64,000 nucleotides of DNA from JAEULH01 sp963789785 (GTDB taxonomy: Bacteria > Pseudomonadota > Alphaproteobacteria > Rhodospirillales > Defluviicoccaceae): positions 180,964 to 244,963 of the forward strand of contig CAWBNC010000043.1 of NCBI GenBank assembly GCA_963789785.1, read 5' to 3'. Under the pieces are notes generated by a model. It worked only from the letters and a program-made list of their open reading frames with translations, ran no database searches and had not been told where the DNA came from. How positions within the stretch are numbered: the first letter of the stretch is position 1; every line of letters starts with the position of its first letter. The position numbers and the translations under genes were made by a program. Shown in pieces: positions 37,363 to 47,149 of this stretch.

Positions 37363-38874
37363 CTACAGGATGAAGTCGGCGGCGGTCCAGTCGGCGGGTG
37401 TCGTTGGGATCATCGTGGACCAGGATCTCGAAAGTCGACGCCCGGCCTTGCTGTCGACCTCGCCCTGAACGAGGCTGTCGGTTCCGCCACCGGCGACGAC
37501 GTGGAGCTGGCCGGCCTTCAGGCCGCGCGTCGTGCCGACGAAGGTGAAAGCCTGATTGCCGCCTTTGGTCGCATCGGCGTCGATCTGCGCCAGATCGATC
37601 CGGCGGCGGCGTAGATCGAGGATCGTGTCATGGTTGCCCGCGCCGGGCTTCGAGTTCGCGATGTAGCCTCGTAGACGAAGCGGTCGTTGCCGCCGCCACC
37701 GCTGAGCGTATCGGCGCCCGCAGCGGCCGGTAATCACGTCATCCCCGTCTTCGCCGTAGAGCATGTCATCGCCGGTACCGCCGCCGAGGTGGTCGTTGCC
37801 GGCGCCGCCCCACAGCGTGTCGTTGCCGGCCTGGCCGGCGAGCGAGTCATTGCCGGGACCGCCATAGAGCACGTCGTCGCCAAACTGCCCGAAGATCCGG
37901 TCGTTGCCGTCGTCGCCGTAGATCTGATCGGGACCGCTTGCGCCATAGATCAGGTCGTTGCCGGCCCCGCCGTAGATGATATCACTGTCGCCGCTGCCGC
38001 CGGCGCCGCCGTAGATCGTATCGTCGCCGGCCTGGCCGTCGAGCCTCTCGGCGCGGTCGGTCCCAACGATCACGTTGTCCAGCGCGTTGCCCGTGCCGTG
38101 AAAGCCACCGGACGGCGGGCTGTCCATGTAGTTGTAATACAGAACCATCTTTTCGACGTTGGCGGGAAGAACGTAGTCAGTAAGGCCCGTGGCGGTACCA
38201 AAGTAGCTGGACTCGGCAACACTAACCGTGTCGTAGCCTTCGCCCGCCTTTTCGACCACCACATCCTTGCTATCGAAGATGTGGTACGTGTCGTCGCCCG
38301 GGCCGCCGTAGAGGTGGTCGGGGTTGTTGCCCGCATAGTAGGTGCCGTCGCCGTCCGGGTCGAGAGAACTTGCGAACAGGTTATCGTTGCCGGCATCGCC
38401 ATAGAGGAACACCGCCGTCCCGGCCAAGTCGGGAAACGCGTCATAAGACCCATAGACGCCGAGGGTGTCGTTGCCGCCGCCGCCGTGCATCGTGATGGTG
38501 CCCGTCGGATCCTGACCGTGCCAGCCGCCTTGGGGAAACAGGTCCAAATTGGAATAGTACGTGAGGCTAATCGTGTCGTTGCCGCCGTCGCCCCAAGCCG
38601 TGTTGGTCACGGGGTTGGCGCCGCCGGTGTCGGTCATGCGGATGTCGATGTAATCGTCGCCGGCGTCGCCATGGAGGGTGTTGCCCGCGCCCCACGCGAA
38701 AACGCCGTCGTTGCCGCCGCCGCCACTCAACGTGTCGCCGCCGCCCAGACCACTGATCGTGTCGGCGGCATCCGATGGCTTGGTTCCCGGCGGATCCGCG
38801 ATGACGCCCGCAGACACCGTGGTTGGGGTAATCGTATCGGCGTGGCTCGTGCCCGTGTAGAAATGAATGGCCAC
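37363..38874 (-). CDS. RTX calcium-binding repeat protein 2
   Basis: A 503-residue protein with a GTG start (38874) behind GGGAGG. It begins MAIHFYTGTSHADTITP, has two sets of RTX nonapeptides (for example GGGDTLSGGGGNDGVF and the long run IYGGAGNDLIYGASGPDQIYGDDGNDRIFGQFGDDVLYGGPGNDSLAGQAGNDTLWGG), a middle module NVEKMVLYYNYMDS typical of RTX surface proteins, and a serralysin-like cap (RIDLAQIDADATKGGNQAFTFVG). A short stretch between 37600 and 37740 and another near 37430 read out of frame and then return, so paired base errors are likely there. It is exported by a type I system in all likelihood; no transporter genes are in the window. Confidence 0.88.
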   Translation of the reverse strand: MAIHFYTGTSHADTITPTTVSAGVIADPPGTKPSDAADTISGLGGGDTLSGGGGNDGVFAWGAGNTLHGDAGDDYIDIRMTDTGGANPVTNTAWGDGGNDTISLTYYSNLDLFPQGGWHGQDPTGTITMHGGGGNDTLGVYGSYDAFPDLAGTAVFLYGDAGNDNLFASSLDPDGDGTYYAGNNPDHLYGGPGDDTYHIFDSKDVVVEKAGEGYDTVSVAESSYFGTATGLTDYVLPANVEKMVLYYNYMDSPPSGGFHGTGNALDNVIVGTDRAERLDGQAGDDTIYGGAGGSGDSDIIYGGAGNDLIYGASGPDQIYGDDGNDRIFGQFGDDVLYGGPGNDSLAGQAGNDTLWGGAGNDHLGGGTGDDMLYGEDGDDVITGRCGRRYAQRWRRQRPLRLRGYIANSKPGAGNHDTILDLRRRRIDLAQIDADATKGGNQAFTFVGTTRGLKAGQLHVVAGGGTDSLVQGEVDSKAGRRLSRSWSTMIPTTPADWTAADFIL

Positions 38875-39300
38875 TGTCGCCTCCCTATCATGCCGGCGCC
38901 GGCCCTACGGCCAAACGTTCCGGTCCGTTATTGTGATGACCCCCATCGAGGGCGCAGACGTTCTTTCTGCCACCGCCGCCCACCGCCGGACGACTGCCCG
39001 ATGCTCTTCCGTCGCATTCATGAATTTGCGACGCAAGTGCAAGTAGCATGCGCCCGAAAGTTCGCGAAGACAACAGGTACCCCTAGTACTTGATGATTAA
39101 TTTTTTTTAACGATCGGTTACTTCGGCGAAGCAAATAGTTGCCGCCCGCGCGACTGAGAAGAACGCCCAAGTCCCGACGGTTGCCGCGGCTGCCCGCGAG
39201 GGCTAGCTTACCGGCACGACGGCCGGCACAGCGGCGAGTTCGGTCGTTGGAAAAGGCGCCGCGGACACTCGGCAGGTATGAGACGCGAAGGAAACAGGCG
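38875..39300. other. Divergent intergenic region, AT-rich core
   Basis: About 425 bases between RTX gene 2 (-) and the FAH-family gene (+). It has an AT-rich core with eight T residues (about 39085-39120), the likely site of promoters for one or both genes. No coding frame with family resemblance. Confidence 0.5.
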
Positions 39301-40164
39301 ATGAAGTTGGTGCGCTTTGGCCCCCGAGGCGGCGAGAAGCCGGGGCTGGTCGACGACGCCGGGCATATCCGCGATCTCTCCGGCCACGTCGGCGATATCG
39401 CCGGTGAGGTCCTCGCGCCGGAGCGCCTTCGCCGCCTCGCCTCGCTCGATCCCGGCACGCTGCCGCGCGGTCGAGGGCAGCCCGCGGCTCGGTCCGCCGG
39501 TCGCGGGCGTCGGCAAGATCCTCGCCATCGGCCTGAACTATCGGCTGCACGCCGAGGAGACGGGCGCGACCGTGCGCGACGATCCGATGGTCTTCTCCAA
39601 GGCGATCACCTCGCTCAGCGGCCCGAACGATCCGATCATGCTGCCGCGCGGCTCGGAGAAGACCGACTGGGAGATGGAGCTGGCGGTCATCATCGGCACG
39701 CGCGCGACCTACATCGAACCGGAGCGCGCGCTCGACGCCGTTGCCGGATTTGCGGTGATCAACGACGTCTCGGAGCGGGCCTTCCAGAAGGAGCGCGGCG
39801 GCCAGTTCATCAAGGGCAAGAGCGCCGACACCTTCGGCCCGCTGGGGCCGTGGCTGGTGACCCGCGACGAGATCGCCGACCCGCAGACGCTCGACCTCTG
39901 GCTCGACCTGAACGGCGAGCGGCGGCAGAACGCCAATACCGCCGACATGATCCACTCCGTCAGCCGACCTGGTCTGCTACCTCAGCCAGTTCATGACCCT
40001 GATGCCCGGCGACGTGATCGCGACCGGAACGCCGGCCGGCGTCGGCCTCGGCTGCAAGCCGCCGCGCTACCTCCGGCCTGGCGACGTGATCGAGTGCGGC
40101 GTCGAGGGCCTCGGCCGCCAGCGCCACGAGGTCGTCGCCTTCTCGATGGCCGGCGTCGCCTGAG
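39301..40164 (+). CDS. Fumarylacetoacetate hydrolase family protein (two frameshifts)
   Basis: About 287 residues starting MKLVRFGPRGGEKPGLVD. The FAH fold is clear: GVGKILAIGLNYRLHAEETG, VFSKAITSLSGPNDPIMLPRGSEKTDWEMELAVIIG (metal-binding E-x-E), VINDVSERAFQKERGGQFIKGKSADTFGPLGPWLV and LSQFMTLMPGDVIATGTPAGVGLG. The family cleaves or hydrates 2-oxo acids in aromatic or ureide breakdown; the exact substrate is unknown. Single-base frameshifts lie near 39478 and 39965; the corrected stop is at 40162-40164. It is followed closely by the HemN-like gene. Confidence 0.87.
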
Positions 40165-40201
40165 CGGGCGCCGATCTGAGCTGCGGCGGAGAGCAGACGA
40201 C

Positions 40202-41556
40202 ATGAGCGAGGGGCTGGCCGAGAAGTACGACCTCCGGGTGCCGCGCTACACCAGCTACCCGACTGCGCCGCACTTCCGCGCGCTCGCCGACGACGGCGCT
40301 GTATCGCGGCTGGCTCGCCGGGCTCGATCCCGCGCCAGCCGCTGTCGCTCTACTTCCACATCCCGTTCTGCGACGAGATGTGCTGGTTCTGCGGCTGCTA
40401 CACCAAGATCGTCAACCGCTACGAGCCGATCCGCGCCTACCTCGACGCGCTGGCGGCCGAGGTCCGGCTGGTCGCGGACGCCCTGCCCGGCCGCTTCGCA
40501 GCCAGCCACCTGCACTGGGGCGGCGGCAGCCCGACGATGCTGGCGCCAGCCGACTGGCTTGCGCTGGTCGCCGGCCTGCGCGAGGCCTTCACCTTCACCG
40601 CCGACGCCGAGATCGCGGTCGAGATCGATCCGCGCGACGCGACCGAGGACTACATCGCCGCTTTGGCCGAGGCCGGGGTCAACCGCGCCAGCATCGGCGT
40701 CCAGGATTTCGACCCGGAGGTGCAGGCGGCGATCAACCGCCACCAGCCGTTCGCGGTGGTCGAGCGGGTCTGCGGCTGGTTGCGCCGGCACGGCATCGAC
40801 GCCATCAACCTCGATCTGATGTACGGCCTGCCGCACCAGACGGTCGGCAAGGTCGAGGCGATGGTCGATCTGGCGCTGCGACTGGAGCCGGCCCGGGTCG
40901 CGCTGTTCGGCTACGCCCACGTGCCGTGGATGAAGACCCACCAGAAGCTGATCGACGAGGCGGCGCTGCCGGGACCGGCGGAGCGCTGGCGGCAGAACGC
41001 CGCGGCCGCGGCCGCCGGCTGGAGGCGGCGGGCCTGCGTCCGATCGGCCTCGACCATTTCGCCCGCGCCGACGATCCGCTGGCCATGGCCGCCGCGGCGG
41101 CCGGCTGCATCGCAACTTCCAGGGCTACACGACGGACGCCGCCGCGGTTCTCCTCGGCTTCGGCGCCTCGGCCATCGGCAGCCTGCCGCAGGGCTACGTC
41201 CAGAACGTCATGCCGCTGAAGGACTACCGCGAGGCCGTCGCCGCCGGCCGGCTGCCCGTCGCCAAGGGGCTCGCCTTCGCCGGCGACGACCGGCTGCGCG
41301 GCGAGATCATCGAGCGGCTGATGTGCGACCTCGCGGTCGATGTCGCCGCCGTCTGCCGCCGGCACGGCGCCGACGTCGAGCGCCTTCGCACCGGCCTTCG
41401 CCGCTCTGCGCCCCTCTCGCCGCCGACGGGATCGTCGCGGTCGACGGCGCGACGGTGCGCGTCACCGAGGCCGGGCGGCCGCTGGTCCGCCTCGCCGCCG
41501 CCGCCTTCGACGCCTACCTCGCCTCCGGCGAGGCCCGCCACTCGCGCGCGGTGTGA
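40202..41556 (+). CDS. hemN: Oxygen-independent coproporphyrinogen III oxidase-type radical SAM enzyme (about five frameshifts)
   Basis: About 450 residues starting MSEGLAEKYDLRVPRYTSYPTAPHF, the typical HemN start. SLYFHIPFCDEMCWFCGC carries the radical SAM CxxxCxxC plus the extra HemN cysteine. LHWGGGSPTML, RASIGVQDFDPEVQAAINRHQP, INLDLMYGLPHQT and GFGASAIGSLPQGYVQN follow in order. HemN makes protoporphyrinogen without oxygen, for heme or bacteriochlorophyll. Breaks near 40310, 40340, 41020, 41105 and 41405 shift the frame; the C-terminal VTEAGRPLVRLAAAAFDAYL is in frame again. Confidence 0.85.
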
Positions 41557-41576
41557 ACGCTCTAAAGAGCGCGCCA

Positions 41577-42006
41577 TCACTTGTCGTGCAGCGTCGGCGG
41601 GATGGAGTAGGTGCCGGTGGCGTGCGCCACCGGCGCGGTCGACGCCTTCGGAATGCACCGAGACCTGGACCACCGCCAGCCGCTTGCCGAGCTTGAGCAG
41701 GCTGCCCTCGGCGAGAAGGTCGACGGGGCTGGCGCCGTAGAGGAAATTGATGTTGAAGCTGGTCGTCACCGCCAGCTTGACCTCGCCGATCCGCGACAGC
41801 ACGGCGGCGTACATGCAGGCGTCGGCCAGGGCCATGATCGTCGGCCCGGAGATGACCCCGCCCGGACGCAGCATGCTCTCGTTGAACGGCAGGCGCAGCA
41901 CCGCCGCGCCGGCGGCGATGGAGTCGGCGTGCATGCCGATGGCGTAGGCCCACGGCAGGTCATCGCGGATGATGGCGTTGAACTGCTCGACGCTGATGGC
42001 GCTCAT
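41577..42006 (-). CDS. PaaI-family hotdog thioesterase (one frameshift)
   Basis: About 142 residues starting MSAISVEQFNAIIRDDLPWA at 42006 behind a GGAGA site. The hotdog core is LPFNESMLRPGGVISGPTIMALADACMYAAVLSRIG, with AVTTSFNINFLYGASPVDLLAEGSLLKLGKRLAVVQVSVHSE, as in PaaI/YdiI acyl-CoA thioesterases. A single-base frameshift near 41645 moves the frame to STAPVAHATGTYSIPP and the stop at 41577. Divergent from the enoyl-CoA hydratase gene, with which it may share acyl-CoA metabolism. Confidence 0.85.
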
Positions 42007-42143
42007 CGCTGTCTCCCCGGCTCCTTGCGCGATTGATCGATGGAAAAAAAGATCGAGCATCTTATCTGCCCTAATCGGGCGCAGGATGCTCTACGCTCTG
42101 CTCGTACTTACACCACCATGGAGCAGGAACGGGAGGATCGATC

Positions 42144-42957
42144 ATGGGTTCGACGGCGGAGCTTGAGACCCAGGCGAACGAGGAAGTGCTCACGCGCCGG
42201 GACGCGGACGGGATCGCTACCCTGACTCTGAACCGGCCGGACAAATTCAATGCCCTTTCGGTCGCCCTGCTGGCCGCGCTGCAACGCGCGCTTGACGCGA
42301 TCGCCGCCGACCGGACGGTGCGCGTCGTCGTCATCGCCGGCAGCGGCAAGGCCTTCTGCGCCGGTCACGACCTGAAGGAGATGCGCGAGAACCCGAGCCG
42401 GCAGTCGACGCGGGCGCTGTTCGACACGTGCGCGCAGGTGATGCTGACGATCACCCGGATCCCGCAGCCGGTGATCGCGCGCGTTCACGGGATCGCCACC
42501 GCCGCCGGCTGCCAGCTCGTCGCCACCTGCGATCTCGCCGATCGCTTCGGCCGCGGCGCGGTTCGCCGTCTCCGGGGTCAACCTCGGCCTGTTCTGCTCG
42601 ACGCCGATGGTCGCGCTCAGCCGCAACATCGGCCGCAAGCAGGCGATGGAAATGCTGATGACCGGCGAGTTCATCGACGCCGAGACGGCGCGCCAGTACG
42701 GCCTCGTCAACCGCGTCGTCGCCGCCGAGGCGCTCGACGATGCGGTGGCCGAGCTCGCCGGAGCGATCGCGGCGAAATCGCCGGCGGCGGTCGCCATCGG
42801 CAAGGGGCTGTTCTACCGCCAGCTCGAGGACGGCCTCGACGCGGCCTACGCCGCGGCCAGCGAGGCGATGACCTGCAACATGATGGGCGAGGACGCCGGC
42901 GCCGGCATCGACGCCTTCGTCGCCAAGCAACCGCCGCCGAAGTGGACCGGGCGGTAG
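42144..42957 (+). CDS. Enoyl-CoA hydratase/isomerase family protein (one frameshift)
   Basis: About 270 residues of a crotonase-fold enzyme. GIATLTLNRPDKFNALSVALL and VVVIAGSGKAFCAGHDLKEM form the first part of the oxyanion hole, VIARVHGIATAAGCQLVATCDLA the second. After a frameshift near 42560 the frame continues with SGVNLGLFCSTPMVALSRNIGRKQAMEMLMTGEFIDAETARQYGLVNRVV, resembling the ECHDC3-like subgroup. A GGGAGG site precedes the ATG. It hydrates or isomerises enoyl-CoA esters; the exact substrate is unknown. Confidence 0.87.
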
Positions 42958-43095
42958 GGCAGCGGCGACCTCATCCATTTGCAGGTGTAGCGCAGCATCA
43001 TTGCTGAGCGCCATAATTGAATGCAAACCGAAGCGGTATTATTGATGGGGATCGAAGCTTGGTAATCAGGCAGCGTTGCGCTACGGTGTGAACAG

Positions 43096-43929
43096 ATGGG
43101 CTTCGTTGGGAAAAGCGTACAGGCGGATCCGGAACCCGTCGTGCTGTCGATCCAGCCGGATGACAAGACGCGGGTTCGCTTCAGGCTGCTGGATGACGTT
43201 CTACCTTTTCGCACCTTTCATACGTCGCTGCTCGACCTGATCGCACGAGCCGGCGCAAGTGACGTCTGCGACGTTGGTGGCGGAGCCAATCCGGCGCTTT
43301 CCCCGGCGGAGATCGAGGATCTGGGGCTGCGATACACGGTGCTTGACATCTCGGCGGAGGAACTCGAGAAGGTCGAGCCGGCGTATAGGAAACTCAGAGC
43401 GGACGTCGCCGGGGCTGAACCTCCCGCAGAGGATGCCTTCGATCTGGTCTTCAGTAGCATGCTGGCGGAACACGTTCGCGATGGGGCGGCGTTCCACCGT
43501 AATATTTTTGCCATGCTGAGGCCGAACGGGCTTGCTTTTCACTTCTTTCCGACACTGTACGCGTTGCCGTTTGTCCTGAACCGCCTGGCCCCCGATACCC
43601 TTACCCGACCATTGCTGGCGTTGCTCTACCCCAAACGGGATCTGGACGGACATCAGGTCAAGTTCCCGGCGTATTACAGCTGGTGCAGAGGCCCGACGCC
43701 CGACCAGATCCAAAGCCTGGAAGCCATTGGGTTTCAGGTCACGGATTACGTCGGCATATTCGGACACAACTCCTACTACAGAAACTACGGGATCCTGCTT
43801 GATCTGCACCGGAGAGTTAGCGCCTTCCTGAGGCGTCGGGAAGTGGCGTCGCAGACAAGCTTCGCCTACGTTGTGCTCCGCAAGCCGTCAGCGGAACGCC
43901 ATGGCGAGCCCCAACCGGGCGCCGCTTAA
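43096..43929 (+). CDS. Class I SAM-dependent methyltransferase
   Basis: A 277-residue protein with methyltransferase motif I VCDVGGGANPALSP, motif II YTVLDISAEELEKV and FDLVFSSMLAEHVRDGAAFHRNIFAMLRPNGLAFHFFPT (type-11 pattern). The substrate is not evident. Its GC content is lower than that of its neighbours and its frame is clean, in contrast with the frameshifted genes on both sides. It lies between two copies of a short sequence from the end of the enoyl-CoA hydratase gene, which suggests it was inserted there. Confidence 0.8.
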   Translation: MGFVGKSVQADPEPVVLSIQPDDKTRVRFRLLDDVLPFRTFHTSLLDLIARAGASDVCDVGGGANPALSPAEIEDLGLRYTVLDISAEELEKVEPAYRKLRADVAGAEPPAEDAFDLVFSSMLAEHVRDGAAFHRNIFAMLRPNGLAFHFFPTLYALPFVLNRLAPDTLTRPLLALLYPKRDLDGHQVKFPAYYSWCRGPTPDQIQSLEAIGFQVTDYVGIFGHNSYYRNYGILLDLHRRVSAFLRRREVASQTSFAYVVLRKPSAERHGEPQPGAA

Positions 43930-44243
43930 AGTGGACCGGGCGGCAGCGGATAGCCCCGCCGGTTTTCGGCAGCAACGTTATCCACCTGCAGGGTGAGGCC
44001 TGTGGCGGCTCGTGATGTTGCCCGCCGAGATTACCGCGTGGGCCGACGAGGTGCGGAGCAAGGCGAACGGGCGATGTCGAGCGCATGCAGGCGTGGGCAG
44101 GGCAGTCGGCGAGGATGGGCCGAGGCCGTACCCGCGGCCATGGTTCTGCAGCGCGCCTGGGATGGCGCACAGGCGCTGCTTGGATAGATAGGTCGAGCCA
44201 CCCCGCCTTCTCGTGCTTGCGGGCGGGAGTTAGGCTGTCGCCA
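43930..44243. other. Intergenic region with echA-end repeat
   Basis: Begins with AAGTGGACCGGGCGG (43928-43942), identical to the end of the enoyl-CoA hydratase gene (42941-42955), followed by a loosely similar stretch (TTATCCACCTGCAGGGTG here, CATCCATTTGCAGGTG there). No gene is seen in the remainder. Confidence 0.5.
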
Positions 44244-44600
44244 ATGGGCATCGGAGATAGGGCTGTGGAGGAACAGGTCGTCAATAGGTCAAGCCGCTTG
44301 CAGGCATGGGACCACTTCCTTCAGTCATCGCGACCTGACATTGGATACAAGCAGACGTCCTGGTGGGCCGATCTGATGGTCAGCCGGGGGTGGGGCCATT
44401 TCGGCGCAGTGAGCCGAGACGCGGGCGCGATCCTTGGCGGCGCGCAGGTCCTGCTTTCGTCTTTCGCGCCAGGGAAATGTTTCTACTACATCCCTCACGG
44501 TCCGGTTCTTCCCGAGGACGACCGGGCACAGACGATTTTTAGGCATGTCCAACTTTCACGTCTCCCCGCGTATCGCGTCGGAACAACAGCGACATCATGA
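44244..44600 (+). pseudogene. FemAB-like aminoacyl/acetyltransferase fragment
   Basis: A 118-residue N-terminal piece: LQAWDHFLQSSRPDIGYKQTSWWADLMVSRGWGHFGAV, GGAQVLLSSFAPGKCFYYIPHGPVLPEDD. The W-x-x-F-...-Q-T-x-W-W pattern and YIPHGPVLP are those of FemAB-like proteins of the GNAT fold, which modify peptidoglycan or lipid-linked substrates and are normally 330-350 residues. The frame stops at 44600 and the rest of the domain is absent from the following sequence, so this is a truncated remnant. Confidence 0.65.
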
Positions 44601-44744
44601 TATGTAGCTAATCCTTGTCCGGACATGCCGGGCGGGGCTGCGCTTTCCGGTCGTGCAGATGCGAGGCCTGCACAGCCGATGTTCGCGGCTGTGCCTGTGG
44701 GGCGCAGCCGCCCGGCGCAACATGCTAAAATCACTGGAAAAGTG

Positions 44745-44821
44745 TGGTCGGAGTGAGAGGATTCGAACCTCCGGCCCCCGCCTCCCGAAGACGGTGCTCT
44801 ACCAGGCTGAGCTACACTCCG
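44745..44821 (-). tRNA. tRNA-Pro (anticodon CGG)
   Basis: On the minus strand a 77-base cloverleaf with encoded CCA: acceptor stem CGGAGTG with CACTCCG, D-arm GCTCAGCCTGGTAGAGC, anticodon stem CCGTC with GGCGG around loop TTCGGGA (anticodon CGG), and T-arm with GGTTCGAATCC. It lies just upstream of, and opposite in direction to nothing nearby; ispB follows on the same strand side at higher coordinates. Confidence 0.95.
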
Positions 44822-44927
44822 ACGAAAACCTGAGCCCGACTTATAGCGCCGTCCGCTCCGCCGGCGCAAGAAAGCGAAGCGCCGCCGAGCGCGCCAGATG
44901 CTTCAGACCCGACAAGACGCCTCTGAT

Positions 44928-45948
44928 CTAGTACGCCCGCTCGATGCAGAAGTCGACGGCGTCGACGAGCGCCGCGCTTCGCCGGACTCGGCGCGAACGG
45001 CTCCAGCGCGTCGATCGCCTTGGCGCCGTACTGGCGCGCGCGATTCCAGCGTCGTCGGCCAGGGCGCCGCGGGCGGTCAGCAGCGTGATCGCCCGCTCCA
45101 GATCCTCGGGCTCCTGCTCCATCTCCTCGAGCGTGCGCCGCCAGAACGTCTTTCTCCTCCGCATTCGCCCGGCTGAAGGCGAGCACGATCGGCAGGGTGA
45201 TCTTGCCCTCGCGGAAGTCGTCGCCGACGGTCTTGCCCAGCGTCGCCTGCTTGGCCGAATAATCGAGCACGTCGTCGATCAGCTGGAAGGCGATGCCGAG
45301 GTTCATGCCGATAGGCTTCCAGCGCGGCCTCCTCCGCCTCCGGCCGCTCGGCCACGACCGCGCCGATCCGGCAGGCGGCGGCGAACAGCTCGGCGGTCTT
45401 GGCCCGAATGACGGCGAGGTAGTCGGCTTCGCTGGTCTCGGTGTCGTTGGTGGTGACAGCTGGCTGACCTCGCCCTCGGCGATGATCGACGACGCCCGCG
45501 AAAGAATCGCCAGCACCCGCAGCGAGCCATCCTCGACCATGAGCTCGAACGCGCGGCTGAACAGAAAGTCGCCGACCAGCACGCTCGGCTTGTTGCCCCA
45601 GACGACGTTCGCCGAGGCCAGGCCGCGCCGCAGCTCGCTGTCGTCGACGACGTCGTCGTGAAGCAGGGTCGCGGTGTGAATGCATTCGACGCAGGCGGCA
45701 AGGCCGATATGGCGCTGCCCGGGATAGCCGCACAGCCGCGCCGCGGCCAGGGTCAGCATCGGCCGCAGTCGCTTGCCGCCGGCGGCGACGACATGGCTGG
45801 CGAGCTGCGGGATCAGCGCGACCGGGCTGTCCATCCGCTCGACGATGACCCGGTTGACAGCCTTCATATCGTCGGCAACCAGCGCGATCAGGGGATCAAG
45901 CGAGGGCTTTCGCTGTGTATCGGTGTCGAGGCTCACCGCAACGCCCAC
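44928..45948 (-). CDS. ispB: Polyprenyl diphosphate synthase (four frameshifts)
   Basis: About 340 residues of a trans-prenyltransferase that makes the ubiquinone side chain. HVVAAGGKRLRPMLTLAAARLCGY, the first aspartate-rich motif TATLLHDDVVDDSELRRG, the second FQLIDDVLDYSAKQATLGKTVGDDFREGKITLPIVLA, and the end LVDAVDFCIERAY are all present. The start is taken as GTG at 45948, four bases after AGGAGG; a GTG at 45936 is an alternative. Frameshifts lie near 45465, 45310, 45150 and 44985. As the quinone-chain enzyme is normally essential, these are probably base errors. Divergent from the DUF2007 gene, as is usual in related genomes. Confidence 0.9.
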
Positions 45949-46141
45949 CAGACCTCCTCTGTGCACCGTTTGGGCGACGACTATAAAGCTTGACGCTGCC
46001 GTACCCGATTTCGGAGCATAAGACCGCGCGCCGCTTGCCGCGGTCAAGAGTCCCGCGGCGCGACGCAGTCGAAGCGCGACAGCATTCGCGATCGAACCCG
46101 TCTCAGTTGGTTCAAGTTAGGTGGATGTTTGGCTATCGGCA

Positions 46142-46365
46142 ATGATCGAGCTCTGCCGCACCGGCGACCCGGTCATGCTATCGTGGCTGGAAAGCCGACT
46201 TGCCGGATGCCGGCATCGCGAGCGTCACGCTCGACGCTTTTACCAGCCAGGCCTTTGCCGGGACGCTGGACGGCGTCGGCCGGCGCGTTATGGTCGAGGA
46301 GGCCGATCTGCCGCGGGCGCTGGCAGATTCTGAACGAGGGACACGAGCTTGGCCGCCGGGCATGA
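46142..46365 (+). CDS. DUF2007 family protein (two frameshifts)
   Basis: About 74 residues in the corrected frame: MIELCRTGDPVMLSWLESRLADAGIASVTLDAFTS, GVGRRVMVEEADLPRALQILNEGHELGRRA. This is the DUF2007 putative signal-transducing fold (IELLRTNDxVxLSxLxxLLxxAGI pattern). Breaks near 46200 and 46325. The stop overlaps the start of the following methyltransferase by ATGA, so the two are coupled. Confidence 0.8.
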
Positions 46366-47149
46366 CGATCGTGACCGAGGACGCCCTTCTCGACGGGCGG
46401 ATCCGTTTCAGCCAGCCGGCGAGCGGCTATCGCGTCGGCATCGACCCGGTGTTCCTCGCCGCCGCGGTTCTCGGCGCGAAACGGCGAGCGCGTCCTCGAT
46501 GTCGGCGCCGGCGCGGGCGCGGCCGCGCTGTGCCTGGCCGAGCGGGTGCCGGGTGCCCGGGTCACCGGGCTGGATTTCGAGCGCGCAATGGTCCGCATCG
46601 CTTCCGCCAACGCCAGGGCGAACGGCATGGCCGAGCGGGTGGAGTTTTTTCTCGGCAACCTGCTGACGCCGCCGATCCGGCTGACGCCGGCGTCCTTCGA
46701 CCACGTCATGGCCAATCCGCCGTATCGTGGCCGAGGGCAGCGGCCAGCCGCCGCCCGATCCGGCGAAGGCCGCGGCGACGGTCGAGGGCGCCGACGCCGG
46801 ACTGGTCGAGTGGCTGCGCTTCTGTCTGCTGATGGTCCGGCCGAAGGGGACGGTGACGCTGATCCATCGCGCCGACCGTCTCGCCGATCTCCTCGCCGGG
46901 CTGGCCGGAAAGCTCGGCGACATCGCCATCTTCCCGCTGTGGCCCGGCGGCGACGGCCGGACGCCGGCGAAACGGATCCTGATCAGCGGCCGGCGCGGCG
47001 CCGGCGGGCCGCTGGCGATCATGCCCGGGCTGTTCCTCCATGAGCCGGACGGCAGCTACACGGCCGCCGCCGAACGGATCCTGCGCCGGGGCGAGGCGCT
47101 GGTCTGGGCGCGGCCAGGGCCTGGCGTGCAATCGCCGCAATCGCCATGA
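46362..47149 (+). CDS. TrmN6-like SAM-dependent methyltransferase (two frameshifts)
   Basis: About 262 residues. LLDGRIRFSQPASGYRVGIDPVFLAAAV is the typical N-terminus of tRNA1(Val) A37 N6-methyltransferase-like proteins, followed by motif I SVLDVGAGAGAAALCLAERV and the N6-adenine catalytic motif MANPPY. LLMVRPKGTVTLIHRADRL completes the fold. The breaks lie near 46485 and 46730. It overlaps DUF2007 upstream and the S49 peptidase downstream by ATGA, forming a three-gene operon. Confidence 0.85.

Noticed and set aside
35325..38874. Tandem repeats resembling a CRISPR or satellite array.
   Set aside because: The periodicity is about 27 bases and codes for RTX nonapeptides; there are no spacers and the repeats are translated.
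44660..44700. A hairpin (GCACAGCC / GGCTGTGC) beyond the tRNA-Pro 3' end as a terminator.
   Set aside because: The stem is real but no T-tract follows on the tRNA strand and the pairing is in a generally palindrome-rich stretch.
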